A stretch of DNA of 64,000 nt. Origin: Ciona intestinalis (taxonomy: Eukaryota > Chordata > Ascidiacea > Phlebobranchia > Cionidae). The notes beneath the pieces were generated by a model, which was not told the DNA's origin, ran no database searches, and was given only the letters and a program-made list of their open reading frames with translations. Position 1 is the first letter of the stretch, and the number at the start of each line of letters is the position of its first letter. The position numbers were made by a program, and so were the translations under genes. The stretch spans positions 8,394,050-8,458,049 of the forward strand of contig NC_020166.2 of the NCBI RefSeq assembly GCF_000224145.3, in the 5' to 3' direction. Shown piece after piece: positions 28,401-38,100 of the stretch.

Positions 28401-31400
28401 AGAACTTTATGAAATTAAAATTTAGTGAAGATTTAGGAATTGTATTTTGATTGTTTTTTTGTTAGGGGGGGGAATATTAAATAAGTAGGTACAGTTTAAA
28501 GACTATTGTCTATAACTACTAAACTACATACAGGAGAATAAACAAATTACAAGTAAAATCCACAACATATAAACATAAGCAACAACTTTGAATATGAATC
28601 AACCATCTTACTTCATCCGTGTACATTGCGTGGATGGCAACGGGGAAGTACCTTGGGGAAAACACTTTCCAATCAACCTCTATTGTTAAGAATGGTATAT
28701 CATGGAATTCCCCTTCGTCAATACGTTCCTGGAAAGAAAAGAATTTATAAATTGGATTTTACAAATGGAGGAAATAAGGAAACTGTTGGAATATTGTGGT
28801 TTACAATTTAAACAATTATTTTTAATCTTTTGTGATATTTTGGGATTTTTTTATTGTTTTGTGACTTATGGTTTGAACAATCTTTTTCATAGCTGGAACA
28901 TGGGAATGCTATGATTATAAATCAAAATAAAAACAAAGAGGTTGTAGATTTAAAAAAAACAATGTTAGTTGCATATACGCAATACAGGATTTAGGCCAAA
29001 GTTAAACTAATAAGCTAATTCGGCACAACTAATATAAAGTAAGGTAGGGGAAGACAGGACACTTTTATCACATATTATTTAAATATCCTGAACTTGTTTC
29101 AAACAATTAACAACAGTTTATGGGAGTCGTAAGGATACGGTTTTATATTTTTTTGAATATTTTTTGTTTACTACCAAATTGGGTCGGGAAAATAAAATGA
29201 AAAGGTGTCCCATTTTCCCCCACCCTACTATTTATAATGAATATCTATATTAAGCACAAACCTTGTGACTTTGAATCACTCTGTGTAGGAATGGAGACCG
29301 TGCAGATAATACAAAGGAATGGCAGCATATGCCTGGTCGTTGGGTTCTGTATGGATGGTTCATAATATACATACAACATTAAATTAACATGAATAATTCA
29401 TATTGTTTAAACAAGTATAATAGACCTTGAAATTCTTGCTGGCAAAGAATGAATGCGTTAAATTTTAGTTAAGTCCTTGTGGGGTCCTCTTTTATGCTTT
29501 CTAAATTGTCAGCCATACCGGAAAAAACAATTACACACAAAGTAAATACATTGTAACTTGTAATCGGGCACGAGGTTTATGAAACAGAACACCCGTGTTA
29601 TAACTGCTGTCATTGCCACATAAAAACAAGGATAAATGAGTTATGTTCATTCATTCAACAAACTAATAGTCTTTAAAAAACATAAACACAACATTTACTA
29701 TAAAGTGATGCATTATGTTTAAATAAGTAACAATTTATTAATTTATCTATTTATGCTTGTTTCAACCACTGCATTAAATTACAGTAATAGTTAAGTAACC
29801 ACGATATAATGGAACTGGTGGTGCTTCTAGATCCCAAAACTATTGCCAGAAGATCTCTCACACATTTAATAGACTTGACAGCAACAACATTATATACATA
29901 TATATATATAGGAACAACAGCTTACCTTAATCTAGAGGGCAGTGATGCGAGTGAGAAAACGAGTCTAATATCTCCAGTGCTGCCAGCTGATAACATGAGG
30001 TTCTTCATGTCCACAAGGAACTCACTTTGTTCATCATTTGTTTCCTCGCGACTGGAAACATGGATTATATTAAATACAGCAGAGGAAAAAATTGGTGATG
30101 TTGGGCAAATTATAAATCGTAACATTAAGGTTGCCTGGGAGGACATGTCACTCTAATTTCTAAATCGGGGTGACATTTCATGTTTAGAACCTGTTTTTAC
30201 CCGGTTTATGCCAAGTAGAAGCATTTTTAAAAAGGCATTTTTTTCATTTCAAAAAAGGTAATATCTCACTTTTCAAACCAGGTACATTAATGTTCTTTAT
30301 GGCAATAACTACAAGCAAAAAAAACATCTTCTTTTGACTTACCAGCAAACAGCTATTTATAACTAACCTATTAACATAAGCAGCTTACCTGTCCAAGGTT
30401 AACTTCCCAGCAGCAGAAATAGCAAGCTCTAATGTATCTTCACACTTAACCTGCTGTAAATAAAACGAATACAAATTATTAAATAAATAGTACTTGGGTT
30501 TTTTGTAATAATCAAATTCGGCCAGACACATGTGATTTTAATCAATTACTTTGATTCTATTCCCCACCGCATTAAAGTAAATCTTCTGGTATTTCTACTC
30601 CTTTCTCTTGTTGTGTTTTACTGAGACTTTTATTTTAAGCAAAACAAAACCGATGATCAATTTCGTTCGTCAATTAGAATTTCGACAACATACTTTATTC
30701 GAGATCTAAGATATTTGACCTACCTGTTGTGGGGTGTCTGGTAAGAAATCTGGTTGGTTTGGTAACTTTTTCATCGGTTCGACTTTGTTTTTGTTGCTTG
30801 TTAACTTTCCAAGTAAGCTCCTGTTCTTTATATTTGTTTTCTTTTGTCCGTATATAGTTAGTAGTAATTCCTTTGCATGATTGGTGGGGGAATCAGTGTT
30901 CGAAGATATTGAGACTGTTCTGGTGCTTGTTGAATATTTGTAAGTAATGTTTGGAGTATTTAAACAAATGTGAGCATTCTCGGGGTTCAAAGTTGTCCAA
31001 CTTGTATTTGTTCCATTATCATTTGTAACCTGGATAAATAGAAAGTGAAATATTGCAACAAAATATAATAAAAACAGTTTAAATAAAATATCAGCAATCT
31101 GCATGGGGTAAAATTATATAAATAACACAATTTTTATGGCACCTAACCTGGGGTAGCAGGCTAACACTATATAATTCTGCATTAATCAGTAAATATCCAA
31201 ACAAAAGCAGAAACGCATTCAGTAACATTTAAGCTTAACAGTATTACAACAAACTTGTTAATTTTTTTATAAACACGACTGATATATTTACCTCTTTCTA
31301 CCTAAATGATTAAATGAACAATCTACCTCTAAACCTTATTTTTATCAAGTAAAGCAGAAAGGCATAATTCAGGCTTAACAGATCTGAGCTCATACAGCCA

Positions 31401-32508
31401 GTGGCGTAGCCAGGGGATTTCAGTGGTCGTGACCCCCCTTTTAAACCAAAAAATATATTTTTTTGTTCATTTCTAATTAAACACAACTGTTATATTTACC
31501 TCTCCAGCTTGGCTGTTTACACCTTTATAAGCAAGTGGGAGAATCATTGAAGTTCGTTTGGAAAATAAAGCAGAATGAACTCCAACAGTGGTGTTGCCGT
31601 CAACGAGGTGTAAATCACATAAATAACCAGATTTTTGCAGCTCAAATAAATCATTGGAAACACTGCTGGCGGGTTTTCGTGCCAAGTCAGCCTGGTTACA
31701 AAAATAAAACAAATTAAACAGAATTTGTGTGTCTTTTTAAATTAACAACTGGATTTAATTTTACTTTACAAAAGTTTCGCAATACAGCTGCAAAAATTGT
31801 TAAAGTATCAGTGTTATTTTGCATTAAAACTACATTTACCTAAATTATTAGGAAATTCTGGTTTAAAGCAAGATAGATGAAAGCGGTGATTAGCTTCAAT
31901 GCTTCTCCAGTAAAAAATAGAATTTCTACAAGATTTTAGCTAAATATAGTTTTCCAGTATACAAATAGAATTCCTATAATTTTGAGCAACTTACAGCGTC
32001 AGAAAGCTCTTTAAGCATAGCAACAAGTTGATATTGTGAAACCAAACATTGAATATCCGCGTAACTCCATGATGAAGTTAATGCTCTAAGATGACGTCCG
32101 TGTATCGACAGTTTTGATGCAAGTCTGGAGAGAAAAAGTTTTACTTTGTAAAAGGATCAGTGCTAGTTTAAAGATGGCATGTAATAGTAAAGTATATATC
32201 ATAACCAAAATAGATTTTAAAGGCATTTGTCAAATTTATAACAATGTTGGCATTTTTTAATAAACAGGTAATGCCTAGAACGTTAGGCTATACACTAGTA
32301 TGAAAATTTCAAAACATATTTTTTTTAAATTTACACAAATTTTTCACAAAAAACTTGTTTAGGAATCATTGTTTAAAATACAGTATAAACTTGCAATAAA
32401 CTCCAACCTTTTATAAATCTTTGGAAGGTTGAGTTTCTTTTTCAAAGTTGATAAACCAGATTTAGATTTCTTGTCGGCCAACAAAGATTTCTTAAACGAC
32501 CCCGTCAT
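21577..32508 (-). CDS. btbd7: BTB/POZ domain-containing protein 7 (16 exons)
   Basis: BTBD7 is a double-BTB protein with a BACK domain that in vertebrates regulates epithelial cell adhesion and cleft formation during branching. Exons, 5' to 3': 32408-32508, 31995-32124, 31500-31691, 30724-31029, 30389-30453, 29926-30051, 29262-29346, 28612-28728, 28046-28184, 27166-27299, 26346-26496, 25938-26080, 24966-25145, 24237-24429, 23323-23488, 21577-22459. All phases agree and give about 1036 residues (human about 1130). Exon 2 has the N-terminal IHGRHLRALTSSW and MLKELSDADLARKP motifs. Exons 3-4 hold a diverged first BTB. Exons 7-8 hold the second BTB (CHSFVLSARSPFLHRVI). Exons 10-12 hold BACK (WSNKPHGSQWVERQ, LKWGEHELVRQ, VRIRHVLPSNHEV). 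Exon 13 has VKRGVISCPPEHLL and exon 14 VPDALYMVNK. The exon 12 start is uncertain: 26080, or 26023. A MGC uORF (32512-32523) lies 3 bases before the start codon. Confidence 0.93.
22560..23180. repeat. Pair of roughly 100-bp direct repeats in BTBD7 intron 15
   Basis: Copies at about 22562-22660 and 23080-23170 share ggtatacaagggtgcatcac, followed by gcaataatattcagttt-like and aacaattttagccactt-like sequence. A reduced match (aaccagagcgag) to the end of exon 15 also occurs near 22870. Confidence 0.6.
23578..23760. repeat. Two tandem A-rich copies of about 75 bp
   Basis: Both contain acaagacaaaatat, a run of aaaagaaaaaaaa, and gatacttttag...tgacttttgt. Confidence 0.5.
24675..24935. repeat. Two tandem copies of the ggtgaggtc repeat family
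   Basis: Each copy (about 24680-24785 and 24815-24935) carries cacacctgagacctgggatg, ccattaccccaacacccagg and ctaccatctagaccccactg. Related copies lie at 16070-16135, 17690-17735, 25180-25265, 27565-27815, 36842-37085, 44222-44335, 44540-44635 and 58095-58145. Confidence 0.65.
25525..25905. repeat. About four tandem copies of a 105-115 bp unit in BTBD7 intron 12
   Basis: The segment aacaaaacaataaccttaaa followed by ttgcac...acaggtgttta recurs near 25540, 25640, 25755 and, truncated, 25855. Confidence 0.55.
26583..26820. repeat. 39-bp minisatellite, six copies, BTBD7 intron 10
   Basis: Unit ggatttatgccagagttggc plus ccattaccccaacaaccag. It is an in-place amplification of part of the ggtgaggtc repeat family (the agagttggcccattaccccaacacc segment). 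The apparent 13-residue peptide repeat in two + frames follows from 39 being divisible by three and is not coding. Confidence 0.85.
27565..27815. repeat. Three tandem copies of the ggtgaggtc repeat family
   Basis: Copies begin near 27570, 27665 and 27772, each starting attctgttctatatgggtg or similar, with the third truncated. They lie in BTBD7 intron 9. Confidence 0.65.
29034..29232. mobile_element. Palindromic MITE, copy J
   Basis: Ends aaggtaggggaagacaggac and ttttcccccaccctactatt. It sits 30 bp downstream of the BTBD7 exon 7 donor. Confidence 0.75.
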
Positions 32509-32579
32509 TATTCAGCAGCCCATGAAAACATAACATAAATAAACTAACACCGGCACCTAATACACAGGATCGTTATATT

Positions 32580-32735
32580 AGGAACACTTTTACACAGCAA
32601 TAATAATAATAATAATAATAACAAATTTATTTGTCTCTTCGATTACGGTAGCGAAGATTTAAAAATATTTTAAACGAAAAATAGGATATAGCGACAAAAC
32701 AACAGTTGTTAAAATACGCTTATGGTTGAAAAAAT
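32580..32735. repeat. Dispersed repeat with the tagcgacaaaacaacagttg motif
   Basis: It carries tttgtctcttcgattacggt, gcgaagatttaaaaatattt and agcgacaaaacaacagttgt followed by aaaatacgctta. Other copies: 6505-6615, 15720-15765, and inverted at 27050-27135. Confidence 0.55.
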
Positions 32736-32997
32736 AAACTATCAACGGTGGGTTACGGAGGATTTCTTACTAACACCTTAGTAACGCTTAAATAAGTAAA
32801 CACCTCAAAAGCCAACTAATAAAAACAAACGCTTTCTAAAACTTCGTTTTGTTATCGCTAACATTTATAACAGAATTTCTTAAAATTCTTACTTTAAAGC
32901 GCCCGGAAATGCATTTCTTTATATTTTTATCTTTCAATAATACAAAAAAAAACACATCTAAACTGCCTTTAAAACCATTTAAAACTATAAAAATCTT

Positions 32998-33283
32998 TAT
33001 TTATCTTAAACAACGAAAGAATAAAAATTGCGTTTTTAAGATATCTATGAATTTAAATATTTATTAATGATCTCTATTTTATTGGTGACGTAATATCGGT
33101 TTATTTTGGGGGCGGAAGAAATTTCAACCCAACGTTTACAGGTTATTTTATGTAGAAAAAAGTGAAACGCTTATAAAAATAATAATAATAGGCTATTGTA
33201 TACAAGATAAATCACACCGACTTTCTTGCTTGCACATTTTTTTTCTAATTACAGATGACTCTGCCGAACTACAGATGACTCTG
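32998..33283. repeat. Direct repeat, left copy (LINE-filled haplotype flank)
   Basis: About 280 bp, from ttatcttaaacaacgaaaga to ctgccgaact, nearly identical to 33908-34182 with a few substitutions (gataaatc against gaaaaatc, taattaca against taatcaca). It ends with a tandem 20-bp duplication of acagatgactctgccgaact (33251-33270 and 33271-33289). Confidence 0.85.
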
Positions 33284-33289
33284 CCGAAC

Positions 33290-33335
33290 ATTCTATTTGA
33301 ATAAGGTGAATATATATGCAAGAGTAGGTTAAACT
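33290..33335 (+). ncRNA. Spliced-leader RNA-like sequence at the 5' end of a LINE
   Basis: Positions 33290-33305 read attctatttgaataag, which to my memory is exactly the 16-nt Ciona spliced leader added to mRNA 5' ends by trans-splicing. It is followed by a splice-donor-like gtgaat, as expected of the SL RNA precursor (reported as about 46 nt) and not of a spliced transcript. The 12-bp gtgaatatatat after the leader pairs with atatatattcac at 33353-33364. Whether the rest matches the SL RNA intron-like part could not be checked. It is probably an SL RNA-derived sequence fused to the LINE, not an independent functional gene. Confidence 0.6.
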
Positions 33336-33381
33336 GTTTTAAAACTGTGCCAATATATATTCACTGAACTGCCAAGAAGTT

Positions 33382-33857
33382 ATGGAAGCGATCCTGGAGA
33401 AGATGGCCTCCTTTGAAGAGATGTTCTTGCAGCTCAAGAACAAGCAAGATAAGTATGAAAGTGATAATGCTAATTCTAAAAACAATGATGCTGCTTCTCC
33501 TGCTGTCGCTGTTATTACAGGGTCACCAGAACTCAAAGAGATGCGCAAGATGCTTAACAGTCTAGAAACATCATTGAAAGACCTAACAGCTCTTGTAAAG
33601 AGGACAGACGACCGGCTGGACGATCTAGAGCAATATGGACGCCGTAATTGCCTCATCGTTCATGGGAGCAGGAGAGTACCTGGGGATAGAAATAGTTTTT
33701 TACATTATGTTCTAAATATTTTAAATAAACTACACCTACCATATCCAGTAACCCCGGCAGACATTGATATTGCCCATGTCCTGCCAACAAAGAAGGACAG
33801 GGTACCTATTATTATTAAATTTGTCCGCAGGATGGTCAGAAACGACGTCTACGGACA
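33382..33857 (+). mobile_element. LINE (non-LTR retrotransposon) ORF1 fragment, cut by gap
   Basis: A 158-residue frame from ATG 33382 runs into the gap. It has a charged coiled-coil part, then RLDDLEQYGRRNCLIVHGSR and DIDIAHVLPTKKDRVPIII, the pattern of ORF1 RNA-binding (RRM-type) proteins of L1-like elements. No ORF2 or reverse transcriptase is visible, because the sequence resumes in flanking DNA after 50 N. Confidence 0.8.
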
Positions 33858-33907
33858 NNNNNNNNNNNNNNNNNNNNNNNNNNNNNNNNNNNNNNNNNNN
33901 NNNNNNN
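33858..33907. other. Assembly gap (50 N) joining probable haplotypes
   Basis: Left of the gap is LINE ORF1. Right of it the sequence repeats the LINE's own 5' flank and continues through an uninterrupted target site. The true distance is unknown. Confidence 0.85.
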
Positions 33908-34185
33908 TAATTATCTTAAACAACGAAAGAATAAAAATTGCGTTTTTAAGATATCTATGAATTTAAATATTTATTAATGATCTCTATTTTATTGGTGACG
34001 TAATATCGGTTTATTTTGGGGAGCGGAAGAAATTTCAACCCAACGTTTACAGGTTATTTTATGTAGAAAAAAGTGAAACGCTTATAAAAATAATAATAAT
34101 AGGCTATTGTATACAAGAAAAATCACACCGACTTTCTTGCTTGCACATTTTTTTTTCTAATCACAGATGACTCTGCCGAACTACG
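33908..34185. repeat. Direct repeat, right copy (empty LINE site)
   Basis: Matches 32998-33283 but runs straight through acagatgactctgccgaact into acgcaatactactgatg without the element, so it reads as the unoccupied allele. Confidence 0.8.
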
Positions 34186-35146
34186 CAATACTACTGATGT
34201 ATTTTACTATTTTGTTTGGCAACTTTTTCACCGGTGCTAATTTTTTTGGCCGAAGAGTTACACAAATGCACAGCCAATATTACAAAGTCTCTAGCTACCG
34301 TACATACATAGCTGTTTATAACACTGTATAATCCAACCAACATTATCAAACCTGACACCTTGTAATAACTTGTTACTCTATTCCATTAAAGTGAAAGAAT
34401 GATATTAAACGTCTAATTACAAAACTGTAACCCACGTTAGTAAGACTAAACTAAGCCTTTATAAAAAAACAACATAAATTGGGTTTAATTATAATAAATT
34501 TCATTAATTATTAAAACAGTATTATTTTAACGACCATTTTCAATAATTTTCATTGCGAAAGTTAGTTAAAAATTAACCAATCTATATTGTCTTTTTAAGG
34601 CTCAGTCAAAAAAATGAAAAAAAAATTTATATTTGTTCGATACAAAAATACCCAAAGATTGATTCAGTTAAAAGTATTTACAAAAAACACATCAAAATTG
34701 ACTTCATCATTGCAAAGATTTGCATCTTTCAACATATGTACAGATTACGTAACTATGAGTATTATGACATCATAAAAGGTGCACAATTAAAGATGGAAAA
34801 AAAATTGGGTGAACAAAATTTCATATAATTTATAACAAGACTTCATTATGACATCATTATGAGTATTGTTTTGTCACAGGCAGTGAGTGCATTCGAGCCC
34901 CAAGTTGTGTCTTTGTAAAAAGAAATGACAAAAATTAAATATTTTTATGGAAAACATTTTGAAGCAAAACTGTGGAACTGAATACAAAAAGCAATGGTAA
35001 TCTACATGGGGGGGTTTAAATAAAAGTCGCGCAGCTTAAAAAGAATAAATTTCATTGCAAACGAATGATATCAACTGCTCCACAGCGCCAGCTAGCGGTA
35101 ACGAAGTTGGAGGTTCAGGATTTAATTCAGCGATCTCTACCGGCAC
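34186..35146. other. Intergenic, between the kindlin 3' end and the LINE site
   Basis: AT-rich sequence with no coding frame. It includes the kindlin 3' UTR on the minus strand. I could not place a clear AATAAA; ATTAAA occurs 21 bases after the stop. Confidence 0.5.
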
Positions 35147-38100
35147 CTAACCGTTCCAACCGCCAGTGAGTTTAAAGAAGTTTTCGTCGTCGAGGGTCTC
35201 GTCGGCATCCTTGGTCCTCATGGAGAGGAAAATGTAACCCCCGATCAATTCATGAACCAACTTTGGGCTGAAATGGAATGAAATCATGTTCATCTTTATA
35301 CTAATATGTATATTTTCATATGGAATGAAATTATGTTTATTCTCACATAAATAGTGACAGGTGGTTATATGTGGGCTTGACCAAGATGTGTACGAAGCAA
35401 AACACCCGTGTTATAACGATTGTCATTTTTTCCGGTGTCGCAGAAATCTTATTCACCAAGAAAACTGGTTTCCATCGGCTACTTATATCTTCTTTTATAA
35501 GAAATGCACAAACATGTTTATATGTATTCAATTACTCTTCGTGCGGAACCAGAATTATAGACTTCGGATAAAAATGTCCCGTGTCTGTGCATGCCCAGTA
35601 GCCGATGGGAACCAGATTTCCGCAACACCAGCCACACATAAATAAATAAGTTAAACTTATTTACACACAAGTTACATACAAGCTAACTTGTAAGCAAGCA
35701 AGAGGGGGGTGTATGGAACAGAACACCTGTGTTATAAAGACTGTTGTTGCCCCGCCACGCGAGGATAAATAAGTTAAACTTATATGGGCAGTCTATTACA
35801 TTCTACCCACCTAAACCTTGTACAAGCGAACGTAATTTGTGAATCTCCTTCTGCAAGTTCGATAATAACTTGGTTTGTGTCCCAATTCACACTCCATGCC
35901 TGTGGAAGTACAAGGTTACTAGAATCAAGTCCCACTGAAGGAAGCTTAAAACAAAGAATCTTTCGAAAGAAAATGGTAAAGTAGTTTACAGGTTATTTAA
36001 AGTAAAGAAGAAGGGAATTCCGTAGTTTGAAGACTCAAATTAGACNNNNNNNNNNNNNNNNNNNNNNNNNNNNNNNNNNNNNNNNNNNNNNNNNNNNNNN
36101 NNNNNNNNNNNNNNNNNNNNNNNNNNNNNNNNNNNNNNNNNNNNNNNNNNNNNNNNNNNNNNNNNNNNNNAACACAGCTATAATAAGCTTGGTATGTAAT
36201 GCATTTTTAATGGGGGTATATGCATGGGTGTTGTATGCATAGCAGGCTATTGGATGGTGCATTTAATTCACAAACGATCAGAAACATGATCTCAATTTTA
36301 GTGTTTTGGAGGGATTTTTTTGATATTGAAATTGACTTCATAAAATGCCATACACAACAAAATACTTCTCAAAAATACACAAAGTTACATACGTGGTAAC
36401 TCGTAAGTGGGCACTAGATGAACAAAACAGAACACCCGTGTTATAATGACTGTCATTGCCCCGCCATGCAAGGATAAATGAGTTACATTCATGGTAACTC
36501 GTAAGCGGGCAAGAGGTGTACGAAACAGAACACACTTGTTTTATTGACTACGGTTACCCCACCATGTGAGGATAAATAAGTTACGTCCATTCACACAATC
36601 ACCCACAAAGTAAAATATGCAGTAACCCACAAACCTTGCTGGCAACACTGGAACTTCCCAACGATCCTTCAAGATCTTGCAACGCTTGTTCAATATCACG
36701 GTTATCGTTTTGCTCCATCTCCTCGTCTGTGTTCTCCGATAACTTTGTGATGTGGTACTATAAACATTGTGATGTCATTATAGTTCATTGTGACATAACT
36801 TGGAACTTGAATATTACCCACAGTGCTATCATTTACACCCCACTGAGGCAGTTTATAGACACTCAATAATAGAGATTCTATTCTATAAGGGTGAGGTCTT
36901 AAGTGAGACACACCTGAGACCTGGGATGTAGGTTTATTATCCCAACACCCAGGGCGCTACCATCTAGACCCTACTGAGACAGTTTATAGACACTTAATAA
37001 TACAGATTCTATTCTATAAGGGTGATGTCTTCAGTGATGGCACACCTGAGACCTGGAACTTGGGTCTACTATTACCCCAAAAATGTCTGAATTCCCTCAT
37101 TACAGTCTAGATTGTAGCACCCTTGTTGTCAGGGCAACATATTTACACCCAAGACCACTAATGTACTAATATGCATTACCCTTATAGAACAACCTACATA
37201 CCTGTAGTGAAGCAAACATAATCATTTCTTCCTCTGTACAATCAATCTCTTCACACATAAGACACCACTTGGCTTGTTCATACAGCTGGTTGATCCTCAC
37301 TGAGTCATACTGTCGATGAATAACGATTACATTAGATGTAGAAATAATATAAAGACATAGAAACATTATATTTTAGGCAGGATTTTTATTGTAGAATAAA
37401 CTATAATTCAGAATTTATATAACGCTAAAATTATTATTAGATTGTATTTAGATATACAAATAATATAGGAAACATTTTATTTAGACATAGAACGTTTACG
37501 GTGCGACAAAATGAAATTTAGAATTTATATAACTAGCAGTGAAAAAATACAACACGTATGGTTCTGATGGGCCCACGTTTTCAGTGTTACAGAATAAATA
37601 AAAAATAGGACAGCTGGCAAAAAAATGAGAACTATTATAAATAAATTTAATCACCAACTACAGATTAGGATATTCTAAATGCACTATTGATGTAGCCTAA
37701 GATATTACACAGGGCATACATACAACAGCATAGCTTTGTAAATACATAAGATGATAGTTTGATTAATTGCTTAATACATCATTGTAGAAATGTGACAATT
37801 CGCAGCCCATTTATCAAATATATAACTTATTCTTTTTAAAGTTGGCTATTAAGTAAACGTAGCAATACAATATTTTCAGCAATTCAATACTTAGAAATAT
37901 ATGGAATTTAGTAATTGGGTAAAACACACAAAATTTTGTAATTGTTTTAACCAATTTCTAAATTTTACGACAGACACATTCGTGAAAAAAAACAATATTT
38001 TTATTTTTGTAAAATGTTTTAGCAACAAAGTAGCAATATTGTCATTTTACTATTGTAGAAAGGCAGCTTTAACAGTGCCCAAAGTTAAAAGATTCGTGCA

